64,000 bases of DNA from Enhydrobacter aerosaccus (GCA_903832005.1 CAIKZO010000016.1:1-64000); one strand, 5' to 3'. Counted from the stretch's first letter, positions 53,114-62,672 are shown. The notes: generated by a model not told the origin, from the letters alone. A program made the numbers and translations.

Positions 53114-54058
53114 ATGCAGGCCTGGACGCGCGACACGATCGCAGCGGACTCATGGATCGTGCCGCTGACGGCGGCGGCGCTCGCCGAGCTTCGGGCGGTG
53201 CGCAACGAGATACGTCGTGCGCCGGTGCCGACCTTCCTGCTCGACCCGAAGGACTTCGCGCTCGATGCCTGCCGCGGTGTGATGAACGAGGTGCGTCGCG
53301 TGACGCAGGACGGGCCGATGTTCGCCGTGCTCGACCGCCTGCCGCTCGACGAGATGGACCGCGACGAGGCGATCGGGATCTACTGGCTGCTGTCGAGCCT
53401 GCTGGCGCGGCCGGTGGCGCAGAAGCTGAACGGGCAGATGTTCTACGACGTGATGGACACCGGCGCGAAGCTGAAGCCGGGCTCGGGCATCCGGCCGACG
53501 GTGACCAACGTCGACCTGCGCTTCCACAACGACAATTCCTACAACGAGACGCCGCCGGAATATGTCTGCCTGTTCTGCCTGCATCCCGCGCGCGCGGGCG
53601 GCGTGAGCCAGGTGATGAGCGTGGCCACGGTGCATGACGCGCTCGAGAAGCGCTATCCCGAGCTGATGCCGCGGCTCTACAAGCCGTTCTGGTACGACCG
53701 CCATGCCGAGCACCTGCCGGACGAGCCCACCACCTATGCCGCCCCGATGTTCGAGCGCGGCGCGAAGGACGGCGTGAAGGCGCGCCTCGCCTTGAGCGAG
53801 ATCCATGCGGGCTATGCGCTGCGCGGCGAGCGGCAGGACAACGAGACGGCTGCGGCGCTGGCCGCCGTGCAGTCGGTGTTCGACCTGCCCGAGTTGCATG
53901 TCGAACTGACGTTCGAACGCGGCCAGATCCAGTACGTCAACAACCGCGCCACCGGCCATGCGCGCACCGAGTTCGTCGACTTCCCCGAGCCCGAGCGCAA
54001 GCGCCACCTCGTGCGGCTGTGGCTGCGCGACGGCGGGCGGCGCGGCTATCGCGGCTGA
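53114..54058 (+). CDS. TauD/TfdA-family Fe(II)/2-oxoglutarate dioxygenase
   Basis: A 314-residue non-haem iron dioxygenase of the TauD superfamily. The facial triad is visible as His138 and Asp140 in RFHNDNSY and the distal His282 in NRATGHARTEF, with Arg residues in RKRHLVRLWLRD binding 2-oxoglutarate. GGAGGAATAAA lies before the ATG. The substrate is unknown; members act on taurine, alkyl sulfates, phenoxyacetates and gamma-butyrobetaine. In this sulfur-oxidising genome a sulfonate is a reasonable guess but is not shown. Confidence 0.88.
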   Translation: MQAWTRDTIAADSWIVPLTAAALAELRAVRNEIRRAPVPTFLLDPKDFALDACRGVMNEVRRVTQDGPMFAVLDRLPLDEMDRDEAIGIYWLLSSLLARPVAQKLNGQMFYDVMDTGAKLKPGSGIRPTVTNVDLRFHNDNSYNETPPEYVCLFCLHPARAGGVSQVMSVATVHDALEKRYPELMPRLYKPFWYDRHAEHLPDEPTTYAAPMFERGAKDGVKARLALSEIHAGYALRGERQDNETAAALAAVQSVFDLPELHVELTFERGQIQYVNNRATGHARTEFVDFPEPERKRHLVRLWLRDGGRRGYRG

Positions 54059-54120
54059 AAAAGAGACTTGAGCGAATCAATCAATCTTGAAGCGTGAATG
54101 CCGCGCGCCAAGATGGCGGC

Positions 54121-54621
54121 ATGAAAGACCGTTACCTCATGTTCGCCGGCTACAACGCCTGGGCCAACCGCCGCCTCTACGACGCCGCCGCCGAACTCAG
54201 CGACGCCGACTATCGCGCCGACCGCGGCGCCTTCTTCAAGTCGATGCACGGCACGCTCAATCACATGCTCACGGCCGATTGGGTGTGGATGCATCGCTTC
54301 ACCGGACAGGGCCCCTCGCCCGACAAACTCGACACGATCCAACACGAGCAACTCGCCGACCTGCGCGCCGCACGCGAAGCCGAAGACCGGCGAATCTCGG
54401 CCTATATCGACGGCCTCGATGAAGAGCGGCTTTCCGGTACTATCCGCTACCGCCGCGTCACCACGCTCGACGAGTTCGTCCAGCCGCTGATGCCGGCACT
54501 CGATCATTTCTTCAATCACCAGGCCCATCACCGCGGCCAGGCGCATTCGGTTCTGTGCAGCTTTGGCCGGCGCGATCTGGTACTCGATCTGCTGTACTAC
54601 CAGCGGGAGAGCGCGCGATGA
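54121..54621 (+). CDS. DinB family protein
   Basis: A 166-residue four-helix-bundle protein of the DinB/YfiT-like superfamily. It begins [20 protein letters not shown], and the three metal-binding His are in [14 protein letters not shown] and [11 protein letters not shown]. Many members are thiol-dependent (bacillithiol or mycothiol) transferases or metal-dependent hydrolases; this one's reaction is unknown. The frame is open nine codons upstream, but the ATG at 54121 gives the normal start. Its stop overlaps the OsmC gene as ATGA. Confidence 0.87.
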   Translation: MKDRYLMFAGYNAWANRRLYDAAAELSDADYRADRGAFFKSMHGTLNHMLTADWVWMHRFTGQGPSPDKLDTIQHEQLADLRAAREAEDRRISAYIDGLDEERLSGTIRYRRVTTLDEFVQPLMPALDHFFNHQAHHRGQAHSVLCSFGRRDLVLDLLYYQRESAR

Positions 54622-55103
54622 CAGCAACATCCGGGCGCCGCGATGCGGCCGCCCTTCAGGCGATGGTGGTTCCGGGCAACGTAATCGTGGCCTCGACCGG
54701 GATCACGCCATTCGACCAGATCATGCTGAACGGCCGCCATAGCTTGCGTGCCGACGAGCCGGTCTCCGCCGGCGGCGCCGATGCGGGCCCCGGTCCCTAC
54801 GACCTGCTGCTGATGGCGTTGGGCAGCTGCACCTCGATGACCGTGCACATGTACGCGACCCGCAAGCAGTGGCCGCTCGAGCAGGTCGTAGTGAACCTGC
54901 GCCACCAGCGGCGCTATGCCGACGACTGTGCCGATTGCGACAAGCCGGGCGCGCTGCTCGACCATATCGACCGCACCATCCAATTCATCGGTCCTTTGGA
55001 CGAGGCGCAGCGCACGCGCCTGCTCGAGATCGCCGACCACTGCCCCGTGCACAAGACGCTGACCTCGAAGATCATCGTCAAGACGGTGCTGCTCAAAGCG
55101 TGA
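54618..55103 (+). CDS. OsmC family peroxiredoxin-like protein
   Basis: A 161-residue OsmC/Ohr-type protein, a thiol-dependent peroxidase fold. The two conserved cysteines are in [14 protein letters not shown] and [10 protein letters not shown]. It contains an insertion with three further Cys-rich residues ([10 protein letters not shown]), unlike classic Ohr, and belongs to the YhfA-like subgroup. Redox stress defence is the likely role. It is translationally coupled to DinB upstream and overlaps the convergent 2OG oxygenase by 11 bases. Confidence 0.87.
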   Translation: MTATSGRRDAAALQAMVVPGNVIVASTGITPFDQIMLNGRHSLRADEPVSAGGADAGPGPYDLLLMALGSCTSMTVHMYATRKQWPLEQVVVNLRHQRRYADDCADCDKPGALLDHIDRTIQFIGPLDEAQRTRLLEIADHCPVHKTLTSKIIVKTVLLKA

Positions 55104-55743
55104 GATTGAAGGCGATCGAGATGCGCTCGGCGGCGCCGCGATAGGGCCGGACCTGGTGCATGATCCACGAGGGGAACATCACCAGCCGCCCCGCCTTGGG
55201 CCGCACTTGTTCCCCGGCCGACTGGCCGCCGCGCATGGCGACGCCAAGATGCGGCGCCAGCATGGTGGCGATCGGTCCGCGCGGGTCCATGAACTCGAGC
55301 TCGCCGCCCAGCGCCGGATCGGCATCGATGCCGCCGTCGTCGACGTAATAGACGCCCGACCAGTAGGCGCCGCGATGGCAGTGGTATTCGTTGCCGTGGC
55401 CGGTGCGGTTGATGTTGGCCCACATGTTGGCGCGCCAGGTCACCGCGAAGAAGCCCGGGTGCGGGCCGGTGTTGGCCTGGCCCTGCTTGTCGGTGGTCAC
55501 GCGGTTGGCGACGTTGCGGCCGATCGCCAGCAGCTTGATCGCCGGCGCCCCGCCCCATTTGTCCATGTCCCAGCTCGACTGATAGCCGCCAGTGTTGGAA
55601 TGCTGGGTGGTCGGGTGCGTCTTCTCGCGCGCCTCGATCACGTGGCGCAAGTCGACGTTGAGAGCGGCCGCGTCGGGCACGTCATAAAGGACGAGCGGCG
55701 TGGCGAAGATCGGAACGATTTCCGGCGCGGGAGCGGTACTCAT
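55093..55743 (-). CDS. putative 2OG-Fe(II) oxygenase (TIGR02466 type)
   Basis: A 216-residue double-stranded beta-helix oxygenase. Candidate iron ligands are His121/His123 in [16 protein letters not shown] and His196 in [12 protein letters not shown], with Arg207 for 2-oxoglutarate. [12 protein letters not shown] lies between them. These features match the putative 2OG-Fe(II) oxygenase family known mostly from phages and marine bacteria. Its ATG overlaps the stop of the cyclase/ATPase gene by four bases, so it is the last gene of the GMC/hydrolase operon. Confidence 0.83.
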   Translation of the reverse strand: MSTAPAPEIVPIFATPLVLYDVPDAAALNVDLRHVIEAREKTHPTTQHSNTGGYQSSWDMDKWGGAPAIKLLAIGRNVANRVTTDKQGQANTGPHPGFFAVTWRANMWANINRTGHGNEYHCHRGAYWSGVYYVDDGGIDADPALGGELEFMDPRGPIATMLAPHLGVAMRGGQSAGEQVRPKAGRLVMFPSWIMHQVRPYRGAAERISIAFNLTL

Positions 55744-58700
55744 TGCGGCGCTCTTACCTTACCGGCGGCGATCTCCGCAATCGCCGCCTCGCAGGCCTGG
55801 CAGAAGCGATGCAGCGACAGGGCGCGACCCTGATCGAGCGCGCGCCGATAGGCCCGCTCGGCATTCTCGTGCAGGCCCTTGGCGAGCGCGATCTTGGCCC
55901 GGACCGTCCACCAGATGGCGAGATTGCCCTTCTCGCCGCGCCGCACCACGTCGGGTGCCACCTCGTCGAGCTGCGCCTGCGCCTTGTCGAGCGCGCCCTC
56001 CATCGCCAGCGCCTCGGCGTAAGAAGTGGCCTCGAGGCGATAAAGGAACGAGCCACGCAGATGTTCCGGCTCGGCGGCGGGATCGAGCAGCTCGACGGCG
56101 CGCGCGGAATCGCCTGCCAGCAACTTGGCGCGGCCGAGCTGCACGCGCAGGAACTGCAGGAGTTGGACCGCGCCCGCGGCTTGCGCCGCGGCAAACAAAC
56201 CCTCAAGCAGCGGCATGGCGGCCGCCACCTCACCACGCTCGATCGCCAAGGTACAGCGCGCGATCTCGGCGGAGGCGATGGTGGTGACGTCACGCGTCTC
56301 GGCCGCGATCTTCAGTACCTCGGCCAGCCGCTGTTCGGCCTCGTCGTAGCGGCCCAGCGACCCGAGCGCCGTGACCAGCAGGCCGCCCGCCAGCACCGAG
56401 GTCGCATAGACGGAGGCAATGCGCTCGAGCCGTAGGTCGCCCGACAACAACTCGAAGCACTCGCTCAGCACGTCGGCCGCTTCCACCCGATCGCCCAGCC
56501 CATGCAGAGCCGCGCCCAGCCGCTGCAACGCCGATGCCTGCAGCCGGATATCGCCCGCCTCGCGTGCGATCTGGATGCTGCGCCGCGCCGTGGCTGCGGC
56601 CTCTCGGTTCGCGCCCAGGGTCCAGAGTTCGCCGCTCAGCTCGTTCCACACCCAGCCGAGCCGCAGCTTGTCGTCGATGCGGCGCGCCAACTCTTCGGCG
56701 CGATCGATCAGGGCGGTCGTTTCGCTGGCGTGCGCCCCCATCGTCGACAGGGTCCGGCGCAGTCGCAGCAGATGATCGATCGCACGCTCGGTCGCCGGCA
56801 CAGTGCCGATCGACCGGTCGAAATAGGTGAGCGCCGTGCGCAGGCCCGCGATCGCCTCGCCGTACGAGCCGCGCGCCAGGGCACGCTCGGCGGCATTGCC
56901 CTGGTGCATCGCGGCCTCTTCCCAGAGTTCTCCCTCCGCGGCGTGATGTGCCCGCCACTCGGCCTGCTCCTCCGGCCGCCCGGCATACTGCTCGCCGATA
57001 GCCGCGAAGAGGCGACGATGGAGTTCGACGCGACGGGCCCGCGTCAGTGCGTCGTGCGCCACCTCGCGCAACACGGCATGGCCGAAACTGTATTCGATGT
57101 CGGGTGACAGACTTGCCGTCACCAGGAGCCCGGCCGCGAGCGCATCGCCCAGCGCCGCATCGGTCTCGTCCGCCGGCAGCCCCGAGACCCGTTGGACCAG
57201 CCAGTGCGGGATGCGGCGCGTCACGGTCGAGAGCGTATGGAGCAGCGCCGCGCAGTCGGCCGAACGCCGATCGATGCGCGAGGCGATGACGTCCTGGACG
57301 GACGGCGGCAACTCGATGGTCTCCGGGGCTTCCCGGCACGCGAAGCGCCGGCGCACCGACCAGGCTTGCTGCGAGACGACGGTCAACGCGCCGCGCTGGG
57401 CCAGCGCCCGCAGGCACTCCTCGACGAACAGCGGATTGCCGCCAGTGCGCGCGACCAGCCGTTCGATCAGCAGGTCGGTCTCCGGCCCCTCGACGAACCA
57501 TTTGCGCAGCGAGCGCCGGACGTCGTCGTCATCGAGCGGTGACATGCGCAGGCGCCTGTTGCCGCTCGCGGCCAGCCAGGCATCGTCGTACTCGGGTCGA
57601 TGGGTCAGGATCACCAGAAGCCGTTCCTGGCGCGTCAGCTCTACGATGGCGCGCAACACCTCTTCGCTGTCGCGATCGACCCAGTGCATGTCCTCGAAGA
57701 CGAACACCGTCGGTGCCTGCCGAGCCAGGGTACGCGCCAGCCGCACGCAGGACTCGACGACAGCGGCGCGCTTGTGGCCCGGGTTCATCACCAGCCATTC
57801 CGGCGTCGCAGACGCGGGCGAAATGAGCGACGACAAAACCGCGGCTTCGCCCGCGAGCGCCGGATCGATTCCCGCCAGCACAGTCGTCACGGTCTCCGCG
57901 GCGTGGGCAGCGACATCGTCCTCGGAAATGCCGAAGAGATCGCGCAGCGCCGAGACCAGCGTGTAATAGGCGATATCGCCGCCGAAGGCAGTCGCCCCCG
58001 CATGAACGACGCGGGACGTGTTGGATTCGGAGCCTTCGCCCACCATCCGTCGCACCAGCCGCGACTTGCCGAGTCCGGCTTCCGCCGACAGGCCGACGGC
58101 GCTGCCCTGCCCCGCCTCGAGCGCCGCCACCGCCTCCGCCAGCGCCGACCGTTCGGCCTCGCGTCCGACGAAGGGCGCCCGCTCCTGCCCCGAGGGCCGC
58201 CAGCGTGAGCGGAAAGGCGAGGCATGCGTGGCCTCGTAAACCTCGACCGGGGCTGGCGCGCCCTTGATCTCGTGCGGCCCGATCGGCCGCGTCTCGATCA
58301 GCCCCTGGGTCAGGGCCTGCGTCGCCTCGGTGAGATAAACCGAGCCTGCCGGCGCGATCTGCTCCATGCGTGCGGCGACCTGGACGGCAAGCCCCACGGC
58401 ATCGACTTCCGGAGCCTGGTCCGGCGAGACCGTGCGGTAAAGGACATCGCCCGAGTGAAGCCCAACCCGAATCATCTCGCCCAGGCCGACGGCGCGCAGC
58501 TCGCGTTGCATGCCGAGTGCCGCAAAGCAGGCACGCACGGCATGATCCTCATGCGCAACCGGCGCGCCGAACAGCGCGAAGATGCCGTCTCCCAGCCGTC
58601 GACAGACCACACCATCGTAACGCTCGACAAGCTTCGCCATGATCTGGAGCGGCGCGAGACCGACGCTGGAAACGGTCGAGCCCTGGAGGTCTGCGAACAG

Positions 58701-58862
58701 GACAGTGACCCGCTTGCGCTCGCCGTCGCTCAGGCGCCGTTGGACGAGTTCACCGAGCGATTGCTCCGCGCGCAACGCCTGCTCGATGGGCGTACCGCAG
58801 TTGGCGCAGAAGCGATCGACTGCCGCATGGGTACGGCCGCATGCGGCGCAGGACAGCGTCAT
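55740..58862 (-). CDS. class III nucleotidyl cyclase - AAA ATPase - TPR protein
   Basis: A 1040-residue cytoplasmic signalling protein. Residues 1-25 form a zinc ribbon (Cys5, 8, 19, 22). Residues about 50-210 form a class III cyclase domain with metal Asp58 (FADLQGST) and Asp92 (RLGDGIFALFG). A STAND-type ATPase follows, with Walker A AEAGLGKS at 260-267 and Walker B VFVFEDMHWVD. The C-terminal half is helical TPR-like repeats, and there is no HTH. The usual transition-state Asn of the cyclase is Gln161 in AVQVAARME, so activity may be reduced. It overlaps genes on both sides by four bases, so it is co-expressed with the hydrolase and oxygenase. Confidence 0.88.
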   Translation of the reverse strand: MTLSCAACGRTHAAVDRFCANCGTPIEQALRAEQSLGELVQRRLSDGERKRVTVLFADLQGSTVSSVGLAPLQIMAKLVERYDGVVCRRLGDGIFALFGAPVAHEDHAVRACFAALGMQRELRAVGLGEMIRVGLHSGDVLYRTVSPDQAPEVDAVGLAVQVAARMEQIAPAGSVYLTEATQALTQGLIETRPIGPHEIKGAPAPVEVYEATHASPFRSRWRPSGQERAPFVGREAERSALAEAVAALEAGQGSAVGLSAEAGLGKSRLVRRMVGEGSESNTSRVVHAGATAFGGDIAYYTLVSALRDLFGISEDDVAAHAAETVTTVLAGIDPALAGEAAVLSSLISPASATPEWLVMNPGHKRAAVVESCVRLARTLARQAPTVFVFEDMHWVDRDSEEVLRAIVELTRQERLLVILTHRPEYDDAWLAASGNRRLRMSPLDDDDVRRSLRKWFVEGPETDLLIERLVARTGGNPLFVEECLRALAQRGALTVVSQQAWSVRRRFACREAPETIELPPSVQDVIASRIDRRSADCAALLHTLSTVTRRIPHWLVQRVSGLPADETDAALGDALAAGLLVTASLSPDIEYSFGHAVLREVAHDALTRARRVELHRRLFAAIGEQYAGRPEEQAEWRAHHAAEGELWEEAAMHQGNAAERALARGSYGEAIAGLRTALTYFDRSIGTVPATERAIDHLLRLRRTLSTMGAHASETTALIDRAEELARRIDDKLRLGWVWNELSGELWTLGANREAAATARRSIQIAREAGDIRLQASALQRLGAALHGLGDRVEAADVLSECFELLSGDLRLERIASVYATSVLAGGLLVTALGSLGRYDEAEQRLAEVLKIAAETRDVTTIASAEIARCTLAIERGEVAAAMPLLEGLFAAAQAAGAVQLLQFLRVQLGRAKLLAGDSARAVELLDPAAEPEHLRGSFLYRLEATSYAEALAMEGALDKAQAQLDEVAPDVVRRGEKGNLAIWWTVRAKIALAKGLHENAERAYRRALDQGRALSLHRFCQACEAAIAEIAAGKVRAPQ

Positions 58863-60613
58863 CGCGCTTCGCGGCCGCGATGGGTGTTCAGGAACTCCAG
58901 CAGATGCGGGAAGACATCGACGTGGCAGTTCTTGCCCATGAAGACGTCCTGGTGGCCGTAGTTGGGAAACATCTTGAGCCGATGGCGGCCCGGCACGATG
59001 CCTTCCAACTTGTTGAAAGCCATGATGTTGGAGTCCTTGAACACGTTGTTGTCCTGGCCCGAAGTGAAGAGGACTGGGGTGTCTATATCCTTGGCGTATT
59101 GCAGATAGTTGTCGGGCAGGCGGGCGTATCGGGGATCGGCGCTATCATACTTCACCGCGGCGCCAGCCTGGACCATTTTTCGCACGTGGCGGAAATAATG
59201 GAAACTGACGCCGCCGAACAGGTCACCGGCGCGGCGGTGGGTGATATCGTGCATGTTCTCATGCCGATAGACCGCCGGATAGCCGGTGCCCCACATGAAG
59301 CTCAGCATGTGACATTCCGGCGAATCGCACTCGTGATGGAACGCCGACACGGCATAGCTCAGCAGCTTGCCGACCGACAGGCCGGGTTCGCGGCGCCATA
59401 GCGGATTGGCATATTCGACACCCACGACGTACTCGCAGAGCGCCGGCGCCAGGGCCAGCTTGACGTTCGACCAGCCCGGCACGCGCGGCGTCAGCGAGAC
59501 GCTGTTGGAGACGACGCTCGAGATGCCGTCCAGCGCCTTGCCGAACAGGCTCATCATGAAGGTCACCGAACCCAGGCAATGGCAGATGACGTGGATGCGC
59601 TTGTTGGGACCGATCTGCTTGCGGATGGCGGCGATGGCCGCCGGATGGTCGAACAGCGCCACGTCGTCCATGGTCATGCGGCTGCGCTTCAAATTGTACG
59701 AGAAGCGATTGCTCATGCGGCAATCGATCGTCCAGACATCGCTCCAGTCGTTGTCGAGCAGGTACTGCACGAGATTTTTGTGCTCGGGCATGATGAACAT
59801 GTCGGTCGAGGTCGTGAGGCCGTGGATCAGCACCACGACGTCGTCGCTCGGCGCGCGCTGGAAGCGCGTCACGCTGATGCCGAGCTTGTCGGCAGTGGTG
59901 ACCGGAAAGGTCGTGATCTCCGCGCCGACCACACCCTCGGTCGTGTACATCGGAATCTCGCGCTCGTAGTCCTTCATGTTGAACGACGGCAGGTGGCCGT
60001 AGACCTCCCAGAGCGTTCCCATGAAGAAGCGGCAGAAGCGCCCCACCGCGTCGATGCGGGCGCCCAGGGTCGGCGCGAAGGCGCGCACAGTGGTGAGCTC
60101 CTTGATGAAGTCGAGGATCTCGATATGCAGGATGCCGCTCGCCAGCGGCGACGCGCCCGCCTCGTCCGCCAGCTCGAGATGACCGTCAAAGACATTGGTA
60201 TAGAGCGTGGTCGTGGCCGCCCAGACGTCGAAGCCCGGCTTGTCCTGGACCTCCTTGTGGCCGCTCAAGGTGCGCTTGTTGCCGGTGGCGGCGTCACGGA
60301 AGAACAGGCGGTAGGTCATGCGCCGGTGCTGCGCATCCGCGGTATCGATGAAGAGGTTGAACCAGCCTTTTTCGACCGGGCAGCGTCCGCCGACGAGGGG
60401 ACCCTCGACATAGCCCAGTGCCGCCGCCTGATGCTCGGGAACGGTGAGGAAACGGTCGACGTCGTCCGTCTTCAAGGTGAGATGGAACATCAGCGACGAG
60501 CCGTTGGCCTTGCCGTCCCTGTAGCCATCCTCGAAGCTGGTTTGTCCGGCGGCAACGAAGCCCTTCATGTCCTCGGTAAACTGGAAGGGAATCGGATCGT
60601 GAGTCTCAGCCAT
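58859..60613 (-). CDS. alpha/beta hydrolase with Cys nucleophile, GMC partner
   Basis: A 584-residue protein. The N-terminal 230 residues are a beta-rich domain that I associate with GMC-oxidoreductase loci (MKGFVAAGQTSFEDGY, LGYVEGPLVGGRCPVEKGW). The C-terminal 350 residues are an alpha/beta hydrolase, with VVLIHGLTTSTDMFI as the oxyanion region. The elbow reads C344-H-Cys346-L-G, so the expected GxSxG Ser is Cys. The acid is probably the Asp in TSGQDNNVF and the His is in NYGHQDVFMG. There is no signal peptide. It lies 14 bases after the GMC gene and overlaps the cyclase gene, so the three are a unit. A sterol or lipid ester is a plausible substrate. Confidence 0.85.
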   Translation of the reverse strand: MAETHDPIPFQFTEDMKGFVAAGQTSFEDGYRDGKANGSSLMFHLTLKTDDVDRFLTVPEHQAAALGYVEGPLVGGRCPVEKGWFNLFIDTADAQHRRMTYRLFFRDAATGNKRTLSGHKEVQDKPGFDVWAATTTLYTNVFDGHLELADEAGASPLASGILHIEILDFIKELTTVRAFAPTLGARIDAVGRFCRFFMGTLWEVYGHLPSFNMKDYEREIPMYTTEGVVGAEITTFPVTTADKLGISVTRFQRAPSDDVVVLIHGLTTSTDMFIMPEHKNLVQYLLDNDWSDVWTIDCRMSNRFSYNLKRSRMTMDDVALFDHPAAIAAIRKQIGPNKRIHVICHCLGSVTFMMSLFGKALDGISSVVSNSVSLTPRVPGWSNVKLALAPALCEYVVGVEYANPLWRREPGLSVGKLLSYAVSAFHHECDSPECHMLSFMWGTGYPAVYRHENMHDITHRRAGDLFGGVSFHYFRHVRKMVQAGAAVKYDSADPRYARLPDNYLQYAKDIDTPVLFTSGQDNNVFKDSNIMAFNKLEGIVPGRHRLKMFPNYGHQDVFMGKNCHVDVFPHLLEFLNTHRGREAR

Positions 60614-60627
60614 GGTCGCGGACCTTT

Positions 60628-62376
60628 CTAGAGAGCGTCAGTCGGGGTCGTGTGCGTGATGCCTTCGGCCACCATTTCGGCGAGGGCGGCGATGGTCGCC
60701 GTCGGATTGGCGCCAAGCGCCGAGGGCACGATCGCGCCGTCGGCAACGTAGAGGCCGGTGTAGCCGAAGACCTGGCCCAGCGTTTCCGGCTTGGCGCTGG
60801 TGACCCCCGACCCGGGATCGTCGGCCAGGATACAGCCGCCCAGGGCATGGACGGTGACGTTGCGGCGTGCCGGCCACCACCAGTTGGGCATGGCGATGAC
60901 GGTCTTGGCGTTGATGTATTTACCGAACGCCTTGGCCGCATCGAGGATGGCGTTGTAGAGCTTGATGCTGTCGCGAAACGGCCAGTCGACATGCACGTAG
61001 CCGTTCTCGTTGAGGCGCATCGTGCCGTTGCCCTTGTCGAGGCCCATGCAGAGCAGCACGCTCGAGCGATAGGACACGTCGTTCTTCAGCAGGTCGGAGA
61101 GCAGGCCGCCCATGCGGCCGACGCTGACGCCGCCCATCAGGCGGCCGATGTAGTGCTTCACGGCGTTCCACACGGTGCGCACGATCGATGTCGCGGGCGT
61201 TGCGCCTTCGAGATACCACGCGCCGAAGGCCGGAAAGGCCGCATCCTCGAGCACGAAGGCGCGGTCACGATCGAAATTGCTGAATAGATTGTGGTCGGCG
61301 AAGCGCGTGATGACGGGCCCGTAGTTGGGATCGGCCGCGCGATCGCCGTCCATCGCGAACGACAGGAAGTCGCCGTTGCCCGAGAAGCGCTTACCCAGCG
61401 CCTGCGAGACGTGCGGCAAGGTGCCGTGAATGTCGCGGCAGCGCATCAGCAACTCGGTCGAGCCCAGCGTGCCCGCCGAGACGACCACGCGCTGCGCCGT
61501 CTTCGAGGTCTCCTCGCCAGTCATCAGATCGATGAAGTAAACGCGATAGCCGCTCTCGCCGAGGCACGTCGGATCGTCTTCGCCAGCCGCATTGATCGGT
61601 ACGACCTTGGTCACGAGGTGCTCGGTCCGGATGTCGGCCTGATAGCGATGCTCGGCCACGTAGAGGTAATTGAGGTCGAGCGTGTTCTTGGACTGGGTGT
61701 TGCAGCCGACGTCGCATTCGCCGCAATAGACGCAGGACGTCTGCAGGGCACCGTAGCGATTGCGATCCTGCTCGCCGATCGGAAGAGGATCGTTGAAGTT
61801 GTTGCCGAAGAAGACGTTGAGATCGGCCCACTGATGCGGCTTGCCCATGTGCTCGGCCACTTCGTCGAACAGCTTCGCGCGGATCACCTGGCGGCGCGGA
61901 TCGTCGCCGAGTGGGATCGGGCGCGAGCCCAGCACGGACTTGGCGACGGCGTAGTAGGGCGTCAATCGGTCCCGGGTCCAGCCCTGCGGCCAGCCCTGCT
62001 CGAAGACCTGCGTGGGCGGCTCGAGGAAGACGTTGGCGTAGATTAGCGAGCCGCCGCCCAGTCCGGCGCACAGCACGGCGTCGATGTGCGTGCCGCTTCG
62101 GATATCGAACATGCCGTGCAGCTCGCCCTTCTCCTTGACGGAGGAAGGGTGCGCGCGATCCTCGAACGGCAGGTTCCAGAAATTCTCGGCCATCGCGCGG
62201 GGCGAGCGCGGGAAAGATCCCAGCGGATAACGCTTGCCGCGTTCCAGCACGAGCACCTTGCCCGGCCAGCGCTTGGCGGTACGACAGGCGAGAATCGCGC
62301 CGCCGAAACCGGTGCCAATGACCACGACTTCGTAGTCAGGGGACCGATGTCCGGCCCCCTGTGAATCGGTACCCAT
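60628..62376 (-). CDS. GMC oxidoreductase, cholesterol-oxidase type
   Basis: A 582-residue FAD flavoprotein of the glucose-methanol-choline family, sterol-oxidase branch. FAD binds at VVIGTGFGGAI (GTGFGG 21-26), and a second FAD region is AVLCAGLGGGSLIYANVF. The active-site His is in VHALGGCILADDPGSGVT and the Asn in GANPTATIAALAE. A cysteine cluster, Cys215, 218, 221 and 225 (CX2CX2CX3C), follows NRYGALQTS. It would oxidise the 3-hydroxyl of a sterol or a similar alcohol. First gene of the operon; the promoter should lie in 62377-62480. Confidence 0.9.
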   Translation of the reverse strand: MGTDSQGAGHRSPDYEVVVIGTGFGGAILACRTAKRWPGKVLVLERGKRYPLGSFPRSPRAMAENFWNLPFEDRAHPSSVKEKGELHGMFDIRSGTHIDAVLCAGLGGGSLIYANVFLEPPTQVFEQGWPQGWTRDRLTPYYAVAKSVLGSRPIPLGDDPRRQVIRAKLFDEVAEHMGKPHQWADLNVFFGNNFNDPLPIGEQDRNRYGALQTSCVYCGECDVGCNTQSKNTLDLNYLYVAEHRYQADIRTEHLVTKVVPINAAGEDDPTCLGESGYRVYFIDLMTGEETSKTAQRVVVSAGTLGSTELLMRCRDIHGTLPHVSQALGKRFSGNGDFLSFAMDGDRAADPNYGPVITRFADHNLFSNFDRDRAFVLEDAAFPAFGAWYLEGATPATSIVRTVWNAVKHYIGRLMGGVSVGRMGGLLSDLLKNDVSYRSSVLLCMGLDKGNGTMRLNENGYVHVDWPFRDSIKLYNAILDAAKAFGKYINAKTVIAMPNWWWPARRNVTVHALGGCILADDPGSGVTSAKPETLGQVFGYTGLYVADGAIVPSALGANPTATIAALAEMVAEGITHTTPTDAL

Positions 62377-62480
62377 CGTATCCCCCGCTCAATCTCTGGG
62401 GGTATTCTTGATGAGTCGGCTACCCGGTGGCAACTTTTAATACCGCACCGTGCAGAAGTTCGCCGAGCGGCTGAAAATAC

Positions 62481-62506
62481 AAAAGCCCCGCATCAGCGGG
62501 GCTTTT
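62481..62506 (-). terminator. Rho-independent terminator after tRNA-Lys
   Basis: AAAAGCCCCG, six bases, CGGGGCTTTT. The 10-bp stem has A/T runs on both sides, so it can end transcription in either direction. It lies 14 bases past the tRNA 3' end and also insulates the GMC operon. Confidence 0.88.
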
Positions 62507-62519
62507 GGTATCCGGGGAT

Positions 62520-62595
62520 TGGTGGGCGATGTAGGGCTCGAACCTACGACCCGGTGATTAAGAGTCACCTGCTCTACCAACTGAGCTAATCGCCC
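62520..62595 (-). tRNA. tRNA-Lys (anticodon CTT)
   Basis: On the minus strand the 76 bases fold as a full cloverleaf. The acceptor GGGCGAT pairs with ATCGCCC, the D arm has AGCTCAGTTGGTAGAGC, and the anticodon stem GGTGA/TCACC holds loop CTCTTAA, giving anticodon CTT, which reads AAG. The T arm has GGTTCGAGCC. The 3' CCA is encoded. It stands alone and is followed by the terminator. Confidence 0.97.
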
Positions 62596-62672
62596 AATCC
62601 CTGTGGAGGCGCGGGGTTTAGCAAGGCATTCCGCCCTTGTCGATAGCCGAGAATCGGCCTTTTCCCGGCCAC

